A DNA stretch of 64,000 bases, taken from positions 128,981,596 through 129,045,595 of the forward strand of contig CM066045.1 in NCBI GenBank assembly GCA_033557465.1, in the 5' to 3' direction. Below, piece after piece: positions 35,331 to 47,130 of the stretch. The notes under the pieces were generated by a model. It saw only the letters and a list, made by a program, of their open reading frames with translations, was not told the origin of the DNA and made no database searches. How positions within the stretch are numbered: the stretch's first letter is position 1; each line of letters starts with the position of its first letter. The translations under genes were made by a program, and so were the position numbers. Origin of the DNA: Ichthyophis bannanicus. Lineage: Eukaryota; Chordata; Amphibia; Gymnophiona; Ichthyophiidae.

Positions 35331-38300
35331 TCATCATGGATCTCTCACTTGGTTTGCAGCTTATCATGCTGTGAGGGCTTGCGTGCATCAGTGATGCTGA
35401 GAGCTAAACTATCAGTAGTTTAACTACTGGCAGGGTCTCCCAAGATGGACAGATCTCAGCTGAGGTGCCAGACCAAGACAAACCACCCATCTGGGCAGCA
35501 GCAGAATGGGATAGTGTTGACGGCGGAGGATCACATTTTTGTGACAATGGCAACAACACCAAACTTAAACTGCGCAGAAGAAAGGCCCGGCAATCTACTT
35601 CTGTATCTTGCCATGAAAACCCAGTGGATAGTTACAACAAAACAAATTGTGCTATGGTGCTGGAAGATGAGATCCCCAGGTCGAAAGGCACTCAACTAGC
35701 TACTGGAGAAGAACTGAAGACTTTTCAGAGTAAAGCCAGCATTTATGATGTGGTTGGATCAAAGCCCTCGGGAAGTCTGACTGCTGATGTAGCTGCGCAT
35801 GAAATGAGAGTCAGAAGCTGTAAAGATGTCTTACGCATTGGAACATGGAACATACGAAGCATGAACCAAGGGAAGTTGGAAGTGGTCAAGAATGAAATGG
35901 AACATGTACAACTTGATCTGTTGGGTGTCAGCGAACTGAAATGGACTGGCATCGGGCATTTTGCATCAGATGATCACATGGTCTACTATGCTGGAAATGA
36001 AGGACAAAGAAGAAATGGTGTTGCATTTATAATAAAGAAGAAACTTGCAAGAACTGTAATGAAATACAATGCAGTCAGCGAACGCTTAATCTCTATTCAT
36101 CTATGAGGATTGCCTATCAACACAACTATAATTCAAGTATATGCCCCAACAGCTGCAGAAGAGAATGAAATTGAAGAGTTCTATGAACAAGTACAAGCTG
36201 AAATTGACAGAACAGGCAAACAGGATATCCTGATAGTCACGGGTGACTGGAACGCAAAAGTTGGCAACAAAGAAGAAGGCAAAGTAGTTGGAAAATATGG
36301 ACTTGGCAACAGAAATGAAGCTGGAGAAAGACTGATAGAATTCTGCAAGACGAATGATCTATTCATCTCAAACACCTTCTTCCAGCAACACAAGCGGCGA
36401 CTGTACACATGGACTTCACCCAGTGGATTGTATAAAAATCAAATTGACTACATCTGTGGAAGTCAACGATGGAAAAGTTCTATAACATCAACAAAGACAA
36501 AACCTGGAGCTGACTGTGGTACAGATCATCAACTACTAGTATGCAAACTCAAGCTAAAGTTGAAAAAGAGCAAACCACTCATGAATGCAGCAAAAGATGA
36601 CCTTGAGAATATACCACTGGAATTTAAAGACTGCCTGCAAAATCAATTTGCTGCTTTAGATACAAATGACAGAGCTCTGGAAGAGTTATGGAATGACATC
36701 AAGAAGGTTGTGTTGGAAGAAAGCGAGAAGTCTCTACAAAAGGTGAAAAAGCAAAAGCGGCCAAAATGGATGACGGAAGAAACTCTGAAAATTGCCCAGA
36801 AACGCAGAGAAGCTAAAACCAGAGGAGAAATAAAGACAATCGCAGAACTCAACAGAGATTTCCAACGTGCAGCAAGACAGGACAAGGAAAAGTACTACAA
36901 TGACACTTGCAAGGAAATAGAAGCAGAAACTATTAGAGGAAGAACAAGATCGGCTTTCCTAAAGATACGAGAGTTAAAGAAAAAGTTCCAGCCTCGAATT
37001 GGAATGTTACAAGATGCTCAAGGTTCTATGTTGAATGATGCTGAGAAGATCAAGAAAAGGTGGAAGGAATATACAGAGTTTTTATATGATAAAGATCAAG
37101 TGGACCAACAGCCGTTTCAACCTGTACCTTATGATCGGGAACCATTGGTGATGAAAGAAGAAGTTGAAGCAGCATTGAAAGCCTTATCAAAGAACAAAGC
37201 ACCAGGCATTGATAGCATTCCTATAGAAGTATTGCAGCAATCTGATGCAGCTGTTACCATACTTACAAGGCTCTGCCAAGAAATATGGAAGACAACATCA
37301 TGGCCAACTGACTGGAAAAGATCTGTGTTTATACCAATACTAAAGAAAGGTGATCCAACTGACTGTGTAAATTATCGAACAATCGCTCTGATCCCACATG
37401 CCAGCAAGATTTTACTGAAGATTATTCAAAAGAGACTACAACCATACCTGGAACAAGAACTACCTGAAGTGCAAGCAGGGTTCAGGAAAGGGCGAGGAAC
37501 GAGAGACATCATTGCGGATGTGAGATGGATCCTTGAAAAAACTAAAGAATACCAAAAGGATATCTATTTGTGCTTTATCGACTATAGCAAGGCTTTTGAC
37601 TGTGTAAACCATGAGAAACTCTGGGCCACATTAAGAAGCATGGGTATACCAGAACACCTGATCGTACTCTTGCACAATCTGTACATTAATCAAGAAGCAA
37701 CAGTTCGAACGGAACAAGGAGAAACAGAATGGTTTAAAATAAGCAAAGGTGTAAGACAAGGCTGCATACTTCCCCCTACTTGTTTAATTTATATGCAGAA
37801 CAAATCATCAGAGAAGCAGGATTGTATGAAGACAACAGAGATGTGAAGATTGGTGGAAGACTCATCAACAACCTTCGCTATGCTGATGATGCTACATTTC
37901 TGGCTGAAAGTGAAGATGATCTGAAACATTTGCTTCTCACAATTAAAGAGCATAGTCTCAAAATGGGCCTGCACCTTAATGTAAAGAAGACAAAGATCAT
38001 GACAACTGGCATAATCAACAGGTTCATTGTTGAAGGAGAAGAAATTGAAATTGTGAACAACTTTAACCTATTTGGATCAACTATCAATAAAGAAGCAACA
38101 AGCAGTCAAGAAATCAAACGACACATTGTTCTTGGCAGAATGGCTATGAAAGACCTAGATAAGATTCTCAAGAGCAGGGATGTCTCTCTCCATACAAAGA
38201 TTTGACTTGTTCAAGCCATGGTATTTTCAATAATATCATATGGATGTGAAAGCTGGACAGTGAAAAAGACAGACAGGAAGAAAATTGATGCCTTTGAATT

Positions 38301-38664
38301 ATGGTGCTGGCGGCGAATACTGTGTATACCATGGACTGCCCGAAGAACAAACCAGTCGGTACTAGAGGAGATCAAACCTAAGCTTTCTTTAGAAGCTCAG
38401 ATGACAAGACTTCGGCTTTCATACTTTGGACACATCTTTCGAAGAGAGAGATCATTAGAGAAAGACATCATGTTTGACATGATAGAAGGTCAATGCAAAA
38501 GAGGAAGGCCAGCAATGAGATGGATTGATACAATAACAGCAGCTACGGGTACCAGTCTGTCAACAATGAGCCGCCTGACTGAAGACCGAACGCAATTTAG
38601 GATAGCTATCCAGAGGGTCGCCATGAGTCGACTCCGACTCAATGGCACTTAACAACAACAACAA
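35331..38664 (+). mobile_element. RTE-clade LINE (BovB/RTE-X-like), near full length
   Basis: Flanked by catggatag at 35322-35330 and 38665-38673. Excision restores CR1 ORF2. It has a short leader, one long ORF, and an abrupt 3' end 'gactccgactcaatggcac' followed by (AAC)n, the RTE style without poly-A. A further 3' fragment on the minus strand lies at 45135-45366. Confidence 0.85.
35465..38652 (+). pseudogene. RTE polyprotein: endonuclease, RT, C-terminal domain
   Basis: Endonuclease: LRIGTWNIRSMNQGKLEVV, VTGDWNAKVGN, RRLYTWTSPSGLYKNQIDY and GADCGTDHQLLV. RT: KRSVFIPILKKGDP, NYRTIALIPHASKILLKII, QAGFRKGRGTRDIIADV, CFIDYSKAFDCVNHEKL, GVRQGCIL and NLRYADDATFLAESED. C-terminus: SYGCESWTVKKTD and FELWCWRRILCIPWTARR. 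Defects are few: TGA at 36104-36106 and 38203-38205, both probably from Arg codons, and one frameshift near 37770. About 1060 codons; a fairly young copy. Confidence 0.9.
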
Positions 38665-39429
38665 CATGGATAGCATGTTAAAACCCTCCAGCCAGTGTGT
38701 AGTGGCCGCCAGGAGAGCAAATAGAATGCTAGGTATCATAAGGAAAGGAATGGAAAATAAAACAAAAGATATTATAATGCCTCTATATCGTTCCATGGTG
38801 CGACCGCACCTTGAATATTGTGTGCATTTCTGGTCGCCATATCTTAAAAAGGATATAGCGTTATTAGAAAAGGTTCATAGAAGAGCCACCAAAATGGTAA
38901 AGGGGATGGAAGGCTACTCCTATGAAGAGAGGCTAAAAAGGTTAGTGCTCTTCAACCTGGAAAAGAGATGGCTGAGGGGGAGATATGATAGAGGTCTATA
39001 AATTAATGAATGGAGTGGAACGGGTAAACGTAGATCAGTTGTTTACGTCATCAGAATATAAAAAGACTAGGGGACATGCATTGAAGCTACAGGGTAACCT
39101 ATTTGTAACTAATAAGAGAAAATATTTTTTCACTCAACGTGTAATCAAACTCTGGAATTTGTTACCGGAAGATATATTAAGAGCTGTTAGTGTAGCTGGG
39201 TTTAAAAAAAGTTTGGACAAGTTCCTGGAGGAAAGGTCCATAAACTATTATTAAAAGGGACCCGGGATATCACTGCTTGACCCAATACAAGCACTGAAGA
39301 ACCTGTGTCTTTTGGGGAAACTGCTAGGTACTTATGACCTAGATTGGCCACTGTTGGAAACAGGATATTGAGCTTGATGGACCTTGGTCTGACCCATTAT
39401 GGCATATCTTATGTTCTTATGCATTATAC

Positions 39430-40574
39430 GTTTTCCATCCAATTTGATGAATCATCTTTTGGTAGTTCAAATATTCTTATGGCCTCCATGAGGTACTTTA
39501 GTCAAATTTAAAAACAAGTTATTGATGAGTTTTTGTTTGCAAGGTATCTTAAGTGTGATGGAAAAGGGATGACGATTTTTCAGAGCTTGGAAGAATATTT
39601 AAAAAGCACGATATTCCACTTAGCAATATAGCTGCGGTGGCCACAGATGGTGCACCTTCAATGACTGGTCATTACCAAGCTTTTGCTACCTTTCTAAAGG
39701 AAAGGTTTCCTGATGTGCTTACTATTCACGTTGTATTACACAGACCCCATCTTGTTGCAAAATATCTCGGTGACGAATTGCATGATGCCCTAAAGGTGTG
39801 TATCAGAATTATAAATAAAATTAAAGCACATACACTTAATTCATTATGTTTTGCCAAACTATGTGATGAAAATGATGAATTAGTGAACCAATTACTCTTG
39901 CATACTGAAGTGAAGTGGCTCTCGAGAGGTGTTAGCTTGCAAAGACTTGTTGAGTTGTATGATTCAACAGTGGATTTTCTTACAGATATTTATTCCTTTC
40001 TACATGATGAGTTGAAAAAGAATAAAAAGCATCTTTGCTATTTGGCAGACTTATATTCATAATTTAATGATGTACAGACCTGTCTGCAATGTAAAGTTAT
40101 AACAATTATTCAAACTCGAACAATCCTTTTTGATTTCCAGGTCAAACTAGACCTATTTAAATCTTCATTGCTACGAAGAGATTTTCAGTACTTCTCGAAC
40201 CTACGCAACTGGAAGACAAAGACCATGTTTTTTCATATGATGACTTGAAGATATATATAAAGCACTTTGAAAAATTGAGTGAAGACTTTAAAGTGCGTTT
40301 TGAAGACTTGGAGAAAATGTACATACCTGACTGGATTGTTGCGTCATTTTATTTAGAAATAGAAAATGTAGATATTGCATCTAAATTACAAGATGAACTC
40401 ATTGAACTCTCAATGGATCTCAAAGCTAAATCATTGTTCAAAAGTATGAGCCTCAGTAACTTCTGGAATAATGTAAATATTGTCAGTAAGTATCCCAAAC
40501 ATTGCGCAGCGGTGAACCCTTTATTACTTGTATTCCCAAGCTGCTATATGGTTGAATCTGGTTTAGCCATGTAA
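39430..40574 (+). pseudogene. hAT transposase remnant (ZBED5-like group)
   Basis: IQFDESSFGSSNILMASMRY, EFLFARYLKCDGKGMTIF, VATDGAPSMTGHYQAF (catalytic Asp), LLLHTEVKWLSRGVSLQRL, and after a frame change KVRFEDLEKMYIPDWIV and YPKHCAAVNPLLLVFPS, the hAT dimerisation end. Stops occur near 39510 and frames shift at 40062-40245. No terminal repeats were identified. It directly follows the CR1 tail. Confidence 0.7.
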
Positions 40575-40636
40575 ATTCAGTCCTAACAAAGCAGAGGAAT
40601 AAACTGAACATAGAAGGATGTGGTGAATTAAGATTA

Positions 40637-40784
40637 AAGGGTATGTTTACTAATCGGCAGTAACGGCTTCCGTGCGATATCAGAGCCGCAGCCCCATTGA
40701 ATTCAATGGGGCTGAATTCAATGGGGCTGCGGCTCCGATATTGTATGGAAGCCGCTACCGCCGATTGGTGAGCTTTAGGGGTAT
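40637..40784. mobile_element. Small palindromic MITE
   Basis: 'gggtatgtttactaatcggc' is complemented at 40762-40784. Inner arms 'gccgcagccccattgaattc' fold on each other around a GAATTCAATGGGGCT core. The end resembles the TIR at 16421. Confidence 0.75.
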
Positions 40785-41039
40785 CTACAACCAAATATTA
40801 GTACTCTTGTCAGAGATCATCAACAGCAACCCTCCCATTAATGATGTCAGGCGAGTACTAAAGAGGTTTATTCAGTTTATTTAATTTATGATAATATGTT
40901 ATTTTATATATTTTTATAAGGTGACATAAACATCCATAAATTATGACTTGCATGGAGTTTTATTAATTAAAAGAATGGAGGGGTCGATAAAAGGTCAAGG
41001 ATTCCTTGAAGGGATTGACAGTAAAAAAAAAATGTTTGG

Positions 41040-41480
41040 GTACCTTTGGTGTACAGGAAGCCAGTGTTGATATAAGAGTGGAGTGATGTGATCAAATCTA
41101 CTTGCACGAGAAGGAATGTGAACCACGGTGTTTTGACTGGTTTGTAGTCATTTAAGTTCAGACTGAAATATACCAGAATATGAAGAGTTACAATAATCCA
41201 CGTGAGAGATAATGTAACTAAGTACAAGCTTATGTTGAGTTGAGGAGTCTAGAACAGGTCAGAACATGGCTGACCTGTTTGTTAAAGGATAATTCTGAGT
41301 ATAGAAAGACCCTGAGTAGTTAAAATGTGGGGGGACCATCCAGAATAGGGAACAGGGTAGATGCTGAGATGCCACCGGTGAGCTAAATGGGCTGAAGTCT
41401 TGTGATATTAAGTTTCAACTGGTTTTCTTTTCGCCAAGTAGACACTTATGTTCTGCTCTGCCATTTTAAGGTGTATATTA
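41040..41480 (-). mobile_element. L2-type LINE fragment
   Basis: Right to left: KLVLSYIISHVDYCNS, then FDHITPLLYQHWLPVH, the L2 C-terminal domain, with stops. 40880-41040 is AT-rich with nothing recognised. Confidence 0.5.
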
Positions 41481-42084
41481 ATGACGTATCATATGTTCCT
41501 TATCAGCCTGCTAAACTAGGACAGTTGAATAAGTTATGCTCCCTTTCCAGTAGGTGGAGCCAGACTTGAACAACTTTCAGTGATGTCATCACTTGATATG
41601 TCTATTGGTGTAGAACTGAGAGAAGTCAGTTTTTGTCTGCCTCCTGCAGGTAACAAGATGTTTGGACTGGTGCAACAATGCAGATAGGCCCGTCTCCTCT
41701 GGCCCACAACACAGTGACTGCAGGCCCAATGCTGCTTGGAGCTTGGGTACGCCCCTGTTTTCTGCAGCTGACCGCTGCCTTGTGTCCAGCTCTGTTTCCT
41801 ACAGTTTTCTAGCACTTGGTGGGTTGGAAGATCCCATGGAGCCCTTAAGGGAGGTGAGTAAGTTGGGCCCGGACTCCCCTTCCCTCTTGCTGCCCTTGAC
41901 TTGCATGACTTTTTAAAATTTTAACCCTATTTCTGCTGATGTATTTTCAGTGGATTATATTTCGCTCTCTTGCCACTTTTAAGTAAAACAGCTCCAAATC
42001 TTTTTAAAAAAGAAGAGTGGTCCTGTTTATATTTTCAGTGGGGTTTTACCCATCTTTTTTCCCCCCATGGTCTTTATTTTTAAC
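41481..42084. other. No gene called; one exon-like stretch
   Basis: 'gtctgcctcctgcag' (about 41635-41649) and 'gaggtgagtaag' (about 41848-41860) look like splice acceptor and donor around an open stretch. The reading is of low complexity and has no family match. It may be DIRS-A leader. I see no support for a gene. Confidence 0.2.
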
Positions 42085-42178
42085 TTTAAGAACATAACAA
42101 ATGCCATACTGGGTCAGACCAAGGTCCATCAAACCCAGTATCCTGTTCCCAACAGTGACCAATCTAGGTCATACGTAT
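42085..42178 (-). mobile_element. CR1 3' tail fragment
   Basis: 'gccatactgggtcagaccaa' to 'aatctaggtcatacgta' matches the CR1 3' ends at 19245-19330 and 39300-39410. Cut off by the next element. Confidence 0.85.
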
Positions 42179-42889
42179 AGGGTTGCCAACTTTTTCACCG
42201 AGAAAAACCTGACACCTGTGGCTCGCCATGCTCCACCCATTCTCCGCCCCTAGTCCCACCCCTGCCCCGCCCCAGCCCCACCCACAAAAATTACCGAGGA
42301 TACGTGTAGGCTAACTTCCTTGGTCAGATAATAATTAAACTGGGAACCCCAAAATCCAAACATGAAATGTACAACACTGGAGAAATAAAACTATAAAGTA
42401 ATTTTCTCTTGCACTAAACAAAAACACAAAGATGTTAGCAATACACACTTCCCAGACCAGACATATTCCAGTTAATAAATTCAAAATAAAAAGTATTTTT
42501 CTACCTTCTGTTTGGGCATTTTTTCAGTTGCAATTGCTCCAGTCACTTTCTTCTGGTTTCTTCGTGTCTTCTGCGAGCTATCCATTTGTCCTTTCTTCTC
42601 TTTTAGATGTTTTTCCATTCTCTCTCTATTTCTGCTTTAACATACTGATTGTTTCCCTTTTGCTCTTTCCCCCAATTCTTTCCTTATTCCTTTATCATCC
42701 ATTTAAATTTCACCCTTGCATTCTCAAGCCCCTCTTACTCTCCCAATACCCGGCCCATCATAGACTTTTCTTCCACACAAAATATTTTTTCCCCTCTCCA
42801 TTCTCATTCCCCATCCATTCTAGTCCTCCCCCAAAATCAGTTCCCTTATAGTTCTAGACCCACCCAGCATCCACTCCCTTCTAGTCCCA

Positions 42890-43795
42890 TTCTCCCATGC
42901 CGCACATCAGCCCATTTCCAGTCCTATTCCAGCTCTTCATCAGCCCATTTCCAGTGCTAGCCCTCACATCACAGGCCATTTCCAGTCCTAGCCCCCCCCC
43001 CCAATCACAGCCCATTTCCAGTCCAAGTCCCCCATCACAGCCTATTTCCAGTCCTAGGCCCCCCCACCATCAAAGCCCATTTGCAGTCCGAGTCCCCCCA
43101 CACCATCACAGCCCATTTGCAGTCCTAGCCCCCCTAATCACAGCCTATTTCCAGTCCAAGTCCCCCCCCCCCCATAGCCCTTTTCCAGTCCAGGTCCCCT
43201 CCACCCCATCACAACCCATTTCCAGTCCATGTCCCCCCCCCCCCAGCCCTTTTCCGGTCCAGGCCCCCCCCATCACAACCCATTTCCAGTCCAAGTCCCC
43301 CATCACAGCCTATTTTCAGTCCTAGGCCCCCCCACCATCACAGCCCATTTGCAGTCCAAGTCCCCCCCCATCACAGCCCATTTGCAGTCCTAGCCCCCCT
43401 AATCACAGCCTATTTCCAGTCCAAGTTCCCCCTCCCTCCACCATAGCCCATTTCCAGTCTAAGTTCACCCCCCCAAAGCCCTTTTCCAGTCCAAGTTCAC
43501 CCCCCCCCATAGCCCTTTTCCAGTCCCGGTCCCCTCCACCCCCATCACAACCCATTTCCAGTCCTTGTACCCCCCATAACCCTTTTACAGTCCAGGTCCC
43601 CCCCCATCAAAGCCTATTTCCAGTCCACGTCCCCCCCCCCCCATAGCCCTTTTCCGGTCCAGGTCCCCCCCCCCATCACAACCCATTTCCAGTCCAAGTC
43701 TCCCCCATAGCCCTTTTCCAGTCCATGTCCCCCCCTATCACCGCCCATTTGTAGTCCTACCCCCCCCCCATCACACCCCATGCAGTCCTTGGCCT
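42890..43795. repeat. C-rich minisatellite
   Basis: Units 'cccatttccagtcctagccc' with variable C runs and 'atcacag', the complement of the repeat at 8150-9345. Coding potential is an artefact. Confidence 0.9.
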
Positions 43796-43838
43796 CCTCC
43801 CCCCCCCCCCCCCGACCAGCACCGCGGCTGTCTGAGGG

Positions 43839-44106
43839 GCTTCAGAGGGAGCCGGGGAAGCCTGCGCGAGGCCCCGGCTCCCTCTGTACAGCCACCAGCG
43901 TGAAGAGCCTTTTCCTTCACGCTGGCGGTTGTTTCTGTGAAGCCGCGAATGCTGGGAAAGGTTAAAGGGTATTGCCTTTAACCTTTCCCAGCATTCGCGG
44001 CTTCACAGAAACAGCCGCCAGCGTGAAGGAAAAGGCTGTTCACGCTGGCGGCTGTACAGAGGGAGCCGGGGCCTCGCGCAGGCTTCCCCGGCTCCCTCTG
44101 AAGCCC
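43839..44106. repeat. Near-perfect hairpin, arms about 125 bp
   Basis: 'ggcttcagagggagccgggg' (43839 on) is complemented by the stretch ending near 44106. The centre is 'ggttaaagggtattgccttt' plus 'aacc'. 44161-44223 holds a second short hairpin. Confidence 0.9.
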
Positions 44107-44479
44107 TCCTGTGTGTGGGCCGGCCCTGGGCGTGGTTTTTTTTTTACTTCGGGTCGGAAGAAAAGCCGGTCTTTTGCTCTGGCCGCTCCCGATCTTGCGG
44201 CAAGAGCAAAAAACCGGCTTTTCAAGGGCCGGTTTTGCATCTGTGCCGGCAGCCGGCCTGGCCATGGAAAAACCGGCCTGGCCGGCTGAAAACCGGCCAG
44301 TTGGCAACCCTAGCCACAAGCCTGTTGGCCTTTGGGTTCAACCAGCTTGTGCTGCAGCTCCTGAAATAGCTCATGGACAGTCTTCAGTTTCTGTTAGATA
44401 CTCAACAGCCATCTTCATTGGGATCCAAGGCACAGGCCTTCACTATGGAAGAGCCAGGCCCATAATTGCCTCTGTCATG

Positions 44480-45130
44480 GGCAGTTAGAAAGGTCATGGC
44501 CCCACTTGCCTTGTGCTCCTCTGTTCCTGTGGGAGTCCAAATTTATCCTCTATGGCTGTTGGTTGAGGGACTTAAGAGAAAATTCTTTTCACCAGATGGA
44601 AAGTCGGAGGAGGTTGGGATAATTTTCCTGGTGAAAGGCTAGGGTCTCCGTGATCTACCTATTTCACTGATGGATCTTCTTTATGCTCTATCAGGATGCA
44701 ATGTGGCTCTGCATATGATGGAGCCTGTTTTTGGGTGAGGTTTGTAGGTGGGTCTCCCTTTTTCCTGGAAGGTTTTCCAGAGTCCTGCTATATTCGTTCT
44801 TCTACTTGTTCCTATATAGTTGCACATAGGGTTTTAGGGAGAAAACCACAAGATGGGCCCTAAGGGCCCTAAGCTCCTCTCTCAGCTTTACCCTCAGCCC
44901 CAAGAAAGCAGGTTGACACTTATGGGCTCCCTAGAGTGGGAGCCCTGATCTCAACTGTGACAAAGTGTATGGCCATCCCTGTGAAAAGAGGCACTGCACT
45001 TGAGCAGTCTCAGATTTGGAGTGTTGAGGCCCTCCTTAATAATGCTTTTGCAGCCACTGCCTCAAGATGTGTGTGGGCCTTGGAGACAAGCCTTCTGATG
45101 ATCAATCCAGCTGCTGCCGGACAGTTCAGT
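44480..45130 (+). pseudogene. DIRS-A gag fragment
   Basis: The open stretch 44936-45148 reads LISTVTKCMAIPVKRGTA then ALLNNAFAATASRCVWALE, which recalls the DIRS gag block with a 'TKRTTIPV...G...LK' core. Upstream text (44570-44640) is in other frames. Family assignment is from this block only. Confidence 0.5.
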
Positions 45131-45134
45131 CTTC

Positions 45135-45366
45135 CATCAGGCGGCTAATTATTGATAGAATGGTATCTATAGCTGCTGTTATTGCATTGATCCATCGCAT
45201 TGCTCGCCTTCCTCTTTTGTGTTGACCTTCAGTCTTGCCAAACATTATGCCTTTCTCTAATGATTCTCTGACTTCGCGTAATGTGTCCAAAGTATGAAAG
45301 TTGAAGACTTGCTATCTGAGCTTCTAAAGAAAGCTTAGGTTTGATCTCCTCTAGTACCAATCTAGT
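45135..45366 (-). mobile_element. RTE LINE 3' ORF fragment
   Basis: The inverse of this segment matches 38370-38600 of the RTE at high identity, for example 'gaggagatcaaacctaagct' and 'gaggaaggccagcaatg'-like text. It separates DIRS-A gag from RT. Confidence 0.8.
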
Positions 45367-45472
45367 CCCTGCTTCTCTGTGCTGGGCCGCTGTTTCCAGT
45401 TTCAGGCCCCGTGCTTTGGTCTAGCCAAGGCTCCTTGTATCTTTCCAAAGTAATGGTGATGGTAGTGGAGTT

Positions 45473-45600
45473 CCTTATCGGTCCTACAGTTCAGTCCTCC
45501 ACCTCCTCCTGCAACATGGAGACTGGACAAGTCAAACTTGTGACATCACCGGGTATATCCTGCTGGTCTTCTCCCATGATCCCCCAGTGTGTCCAGTCTC
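45473..45600 (+). repeat. DIRS-B left terminal repeat
   Basis: 'ccttatcggtcctacagttc' then 'gcaacatggagactggacaa' and 'gtgacatcaccgggtatatc', the inverse of 51066-51212, which has about 15 extra bases. Confidence 0.85.
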
Positions 45601-46579
45601 CATGCAGCATGAGGACGTAGTGAGCCTAGGTGCTGGGCTCACTTGAAAAGCAGTTTAGGAGCAGTTAGTCAGGATTTGATTTACCTTGCATTTCTTTTGC
45701 CCTTCTTTAGGTGTAATCCTGTAAATTGAATTCATTTTCATTTTCATTTAATTTCATTTACTTTTACTTTATTTATTTTCACCTAGTCTGCCTTAGTGTA
45801 AAGGGGGGTTCTGTCCCTTTTCAAAGTTCACACTGCCAGCTAGCCTCTCTGCTTGGGATTCTTCGGTCTCTGTGCCCGGTGATGATCTCTCCCCCAGGAC
45901 TGTACGGGGGAGAGCTCTGTGGAACACCTGCATTTTAGCAGTGTCCATGCGGCAGATTCCCATCGCGGCGGGAGCCTCAGGCCATTCGAGGTTCTTTAGC
46001 CGGTGGGCCGGGGCTCGCAGCATCTGCTACTTCTGGTGGCGCGAGGCAGCAGCGTGTCTGGACAGCTCTTCACCCCGCAGCTACAGCAGGGTAACTGCTG
46101 CATCCCGACGCCACAAGGGAGTCTCTCGAGTCCGCATGGAGGGGCTCTGAGCTCTTGCCGCCTCTGTGGTGTTTGGCGCCAAACGGGCCTGCTTCGGATT
46201 GGCGCCATTTTCTCGGCAGGGCTGAGGCCTCGTGGCGGAGAGCGGAGCAGCCCCGCGTTTGAGCAGACGACGCTGTTCCACGCGGCTACACCCAGATAAG
46301 GACTTCCTTTTGCTGTTACTTTTAATTTTAATTCTAATTTTAATTTCCTTTTAATTTTAATTTCCTTTTAATTTCATGATAGTTTATAGTTCTTTGAATG
46401 CAATGTGATTGGTTTGGGTTTTTACTTCTTGGGGGGTGCCTTTACCTTTGTCTGCATTCTGGCAGTTAGTGACGTCTGTCAGCAGCAGGTTTCCGTGCTA
46501 GGATTTGGCCATTCAGGGTCATCGGCGGCACAACCACCTACAAATTGAGCCCTTTCTGAAATTGTCATTTACATAAGGA
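45601..46579. other. DIRS-B interior, leader-like, no gene seen
   Basis: Two T-rich runs (45730-45785, 46318-46378) flank a CpG-rich stretch at 45850-46300 with many short open frames and no domain. A GC-rich leader is possible. Confidence 0.35.
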
Positions 46580-47130
46580 TGCTATTTCCATGTTTATATG
46601 CTTGGAAATTGTGCAGACAGCCTCTAAATGTCATTATGCCATCTGCAAATTTGATCGCCATGCTTGCTGATCTCTTTTCCAGATCATTTCAGTGCAGTAG
46701 ATGTTACCAGATGCCAGTTCCAGTGCAGATCCCAAGACATTCCACTATTTACGGGTCTCCTGTGAGAAAACTGGCCATTTAGTCCTATTGTGTTCCTGTT
46801 TTTGATCCATTTCCCATTCTATAATAGCACATCATCTCCTTCCTCAGGAGAAGTTCATAAGGGGCTTTGTCAAGTACCTTCTAAAACATCCAGATACATA
46901 TCATTTGGCTTACTCACATGTTTATTAACCCTTTGAAAAGACAGCTTGGTGCTGCTTTTCAGAACAAGTTCTATCATTTAACTGGCACTGAACTCAGATT
47001 CATTGGTCTGTAGTTTCCAAGATCGCCTTTGAAGCTCTTTAAAAAAACAAACAAACAAACAAACAAACAAAAAAAAAACCAAATAGTGTTACATTAGTAA
47101 CTCTTCAATCTTTAGAGATCATTAATACTA
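46580..47130 (-). pseudogene. Old CR1/L3 reverse transcriptase fragment
   Basis: The inverse resembles CR1 RT between the GVPQGS and QHGFR blocks in degraded form: NDLEKRSASMAIKFADGIM, then 'tgaagttctcctgagg'-type text. It is clearly more diverged than the CR1 copies at 19238 and 30550. An (AAAC)n tract sits at 47043-47080. Confidence 0.6.

Larger units (their letters stand above)
31480..39254 (+). pseudogene. CR1 ORF2, interrupted twice
   Basis: The endonuclease region (31655-32272) has KCVYANARSLKNKVGEL, MGDFNYPGIVWVSV and SDHSMIAFDL. RT: HHGFRQGRSCLTNLL and GVPQGSLLGPLLF up to 33520. The CACTG element intervenes. VIKFADDTKLFKVV follows (35085-35130), then the RTE intervenes, and the C-terminal domain with [18 protein letters not shown] and [12 protein letters not shown] runs to 39254. 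Stops occur near 32270, 32540 and 32960. Confidence 0.85.
30550..39421 (+). mobile_element. CR1 LINE copy 2 with three nested insertions
   Basis: 5'-truncated within ORF1 and running to a complete CR1 3' tail ('ggcatatcttatgttcttat' at about 39400-39420). Interrupted by an L2 3' end (about 30825-31200), a CACTG-type DNA transposon (33524-35057) and an RTE LINE (35331-38664). Each interruption can be placed exactly by comparison with CR1 copy 1. Confidence 0.85.
42179..44312 (-). mobile_element. Non-autonomous element with hairpin and minisatellite, second copy of the module
   Basis: Ends gggttgccaac (42181-42191) and its inverse (44300-44310), with TA on both sides. 42325-42880 and the C-rich repeats are the inverse of 11470-11313 plus 9680-8160 in the other copy. 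The hairpin follows, then 'gggccggccctg' (44116-44127), the inverse of the first copy's left terminus. The outer ends differ from copy 1, so one module sits in two different shells. No ORF. The strand is set to show it as inverse of copy 1. Confidence 0.65.

Noticed and set aside
35331..38664. Domesticated host gene from the RTE ORF
   Set aside because: Two nonsense codons, a frameshift and a fresh target duplication indicate an ordinary insertion.
39430..40574. Functional ZBED-type host gene
   Set aside because: Stops and frameshifts, no N-terminal zinc finger, and no intact frame.
41650..41916. Host exon with splice sites
   Set aside because: Only consensus-like acceptor and donor; no homology and surrounded by repeats.
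42432..43325. Pro/Ser-rich open frames over the C-rich minisatellite
   Set aside because: Low-complexity translation of simple repeats.
46003..46299. ORFs in the CpG-rich stretch
   Set aside because: Expected by base composition; no conserved domain.
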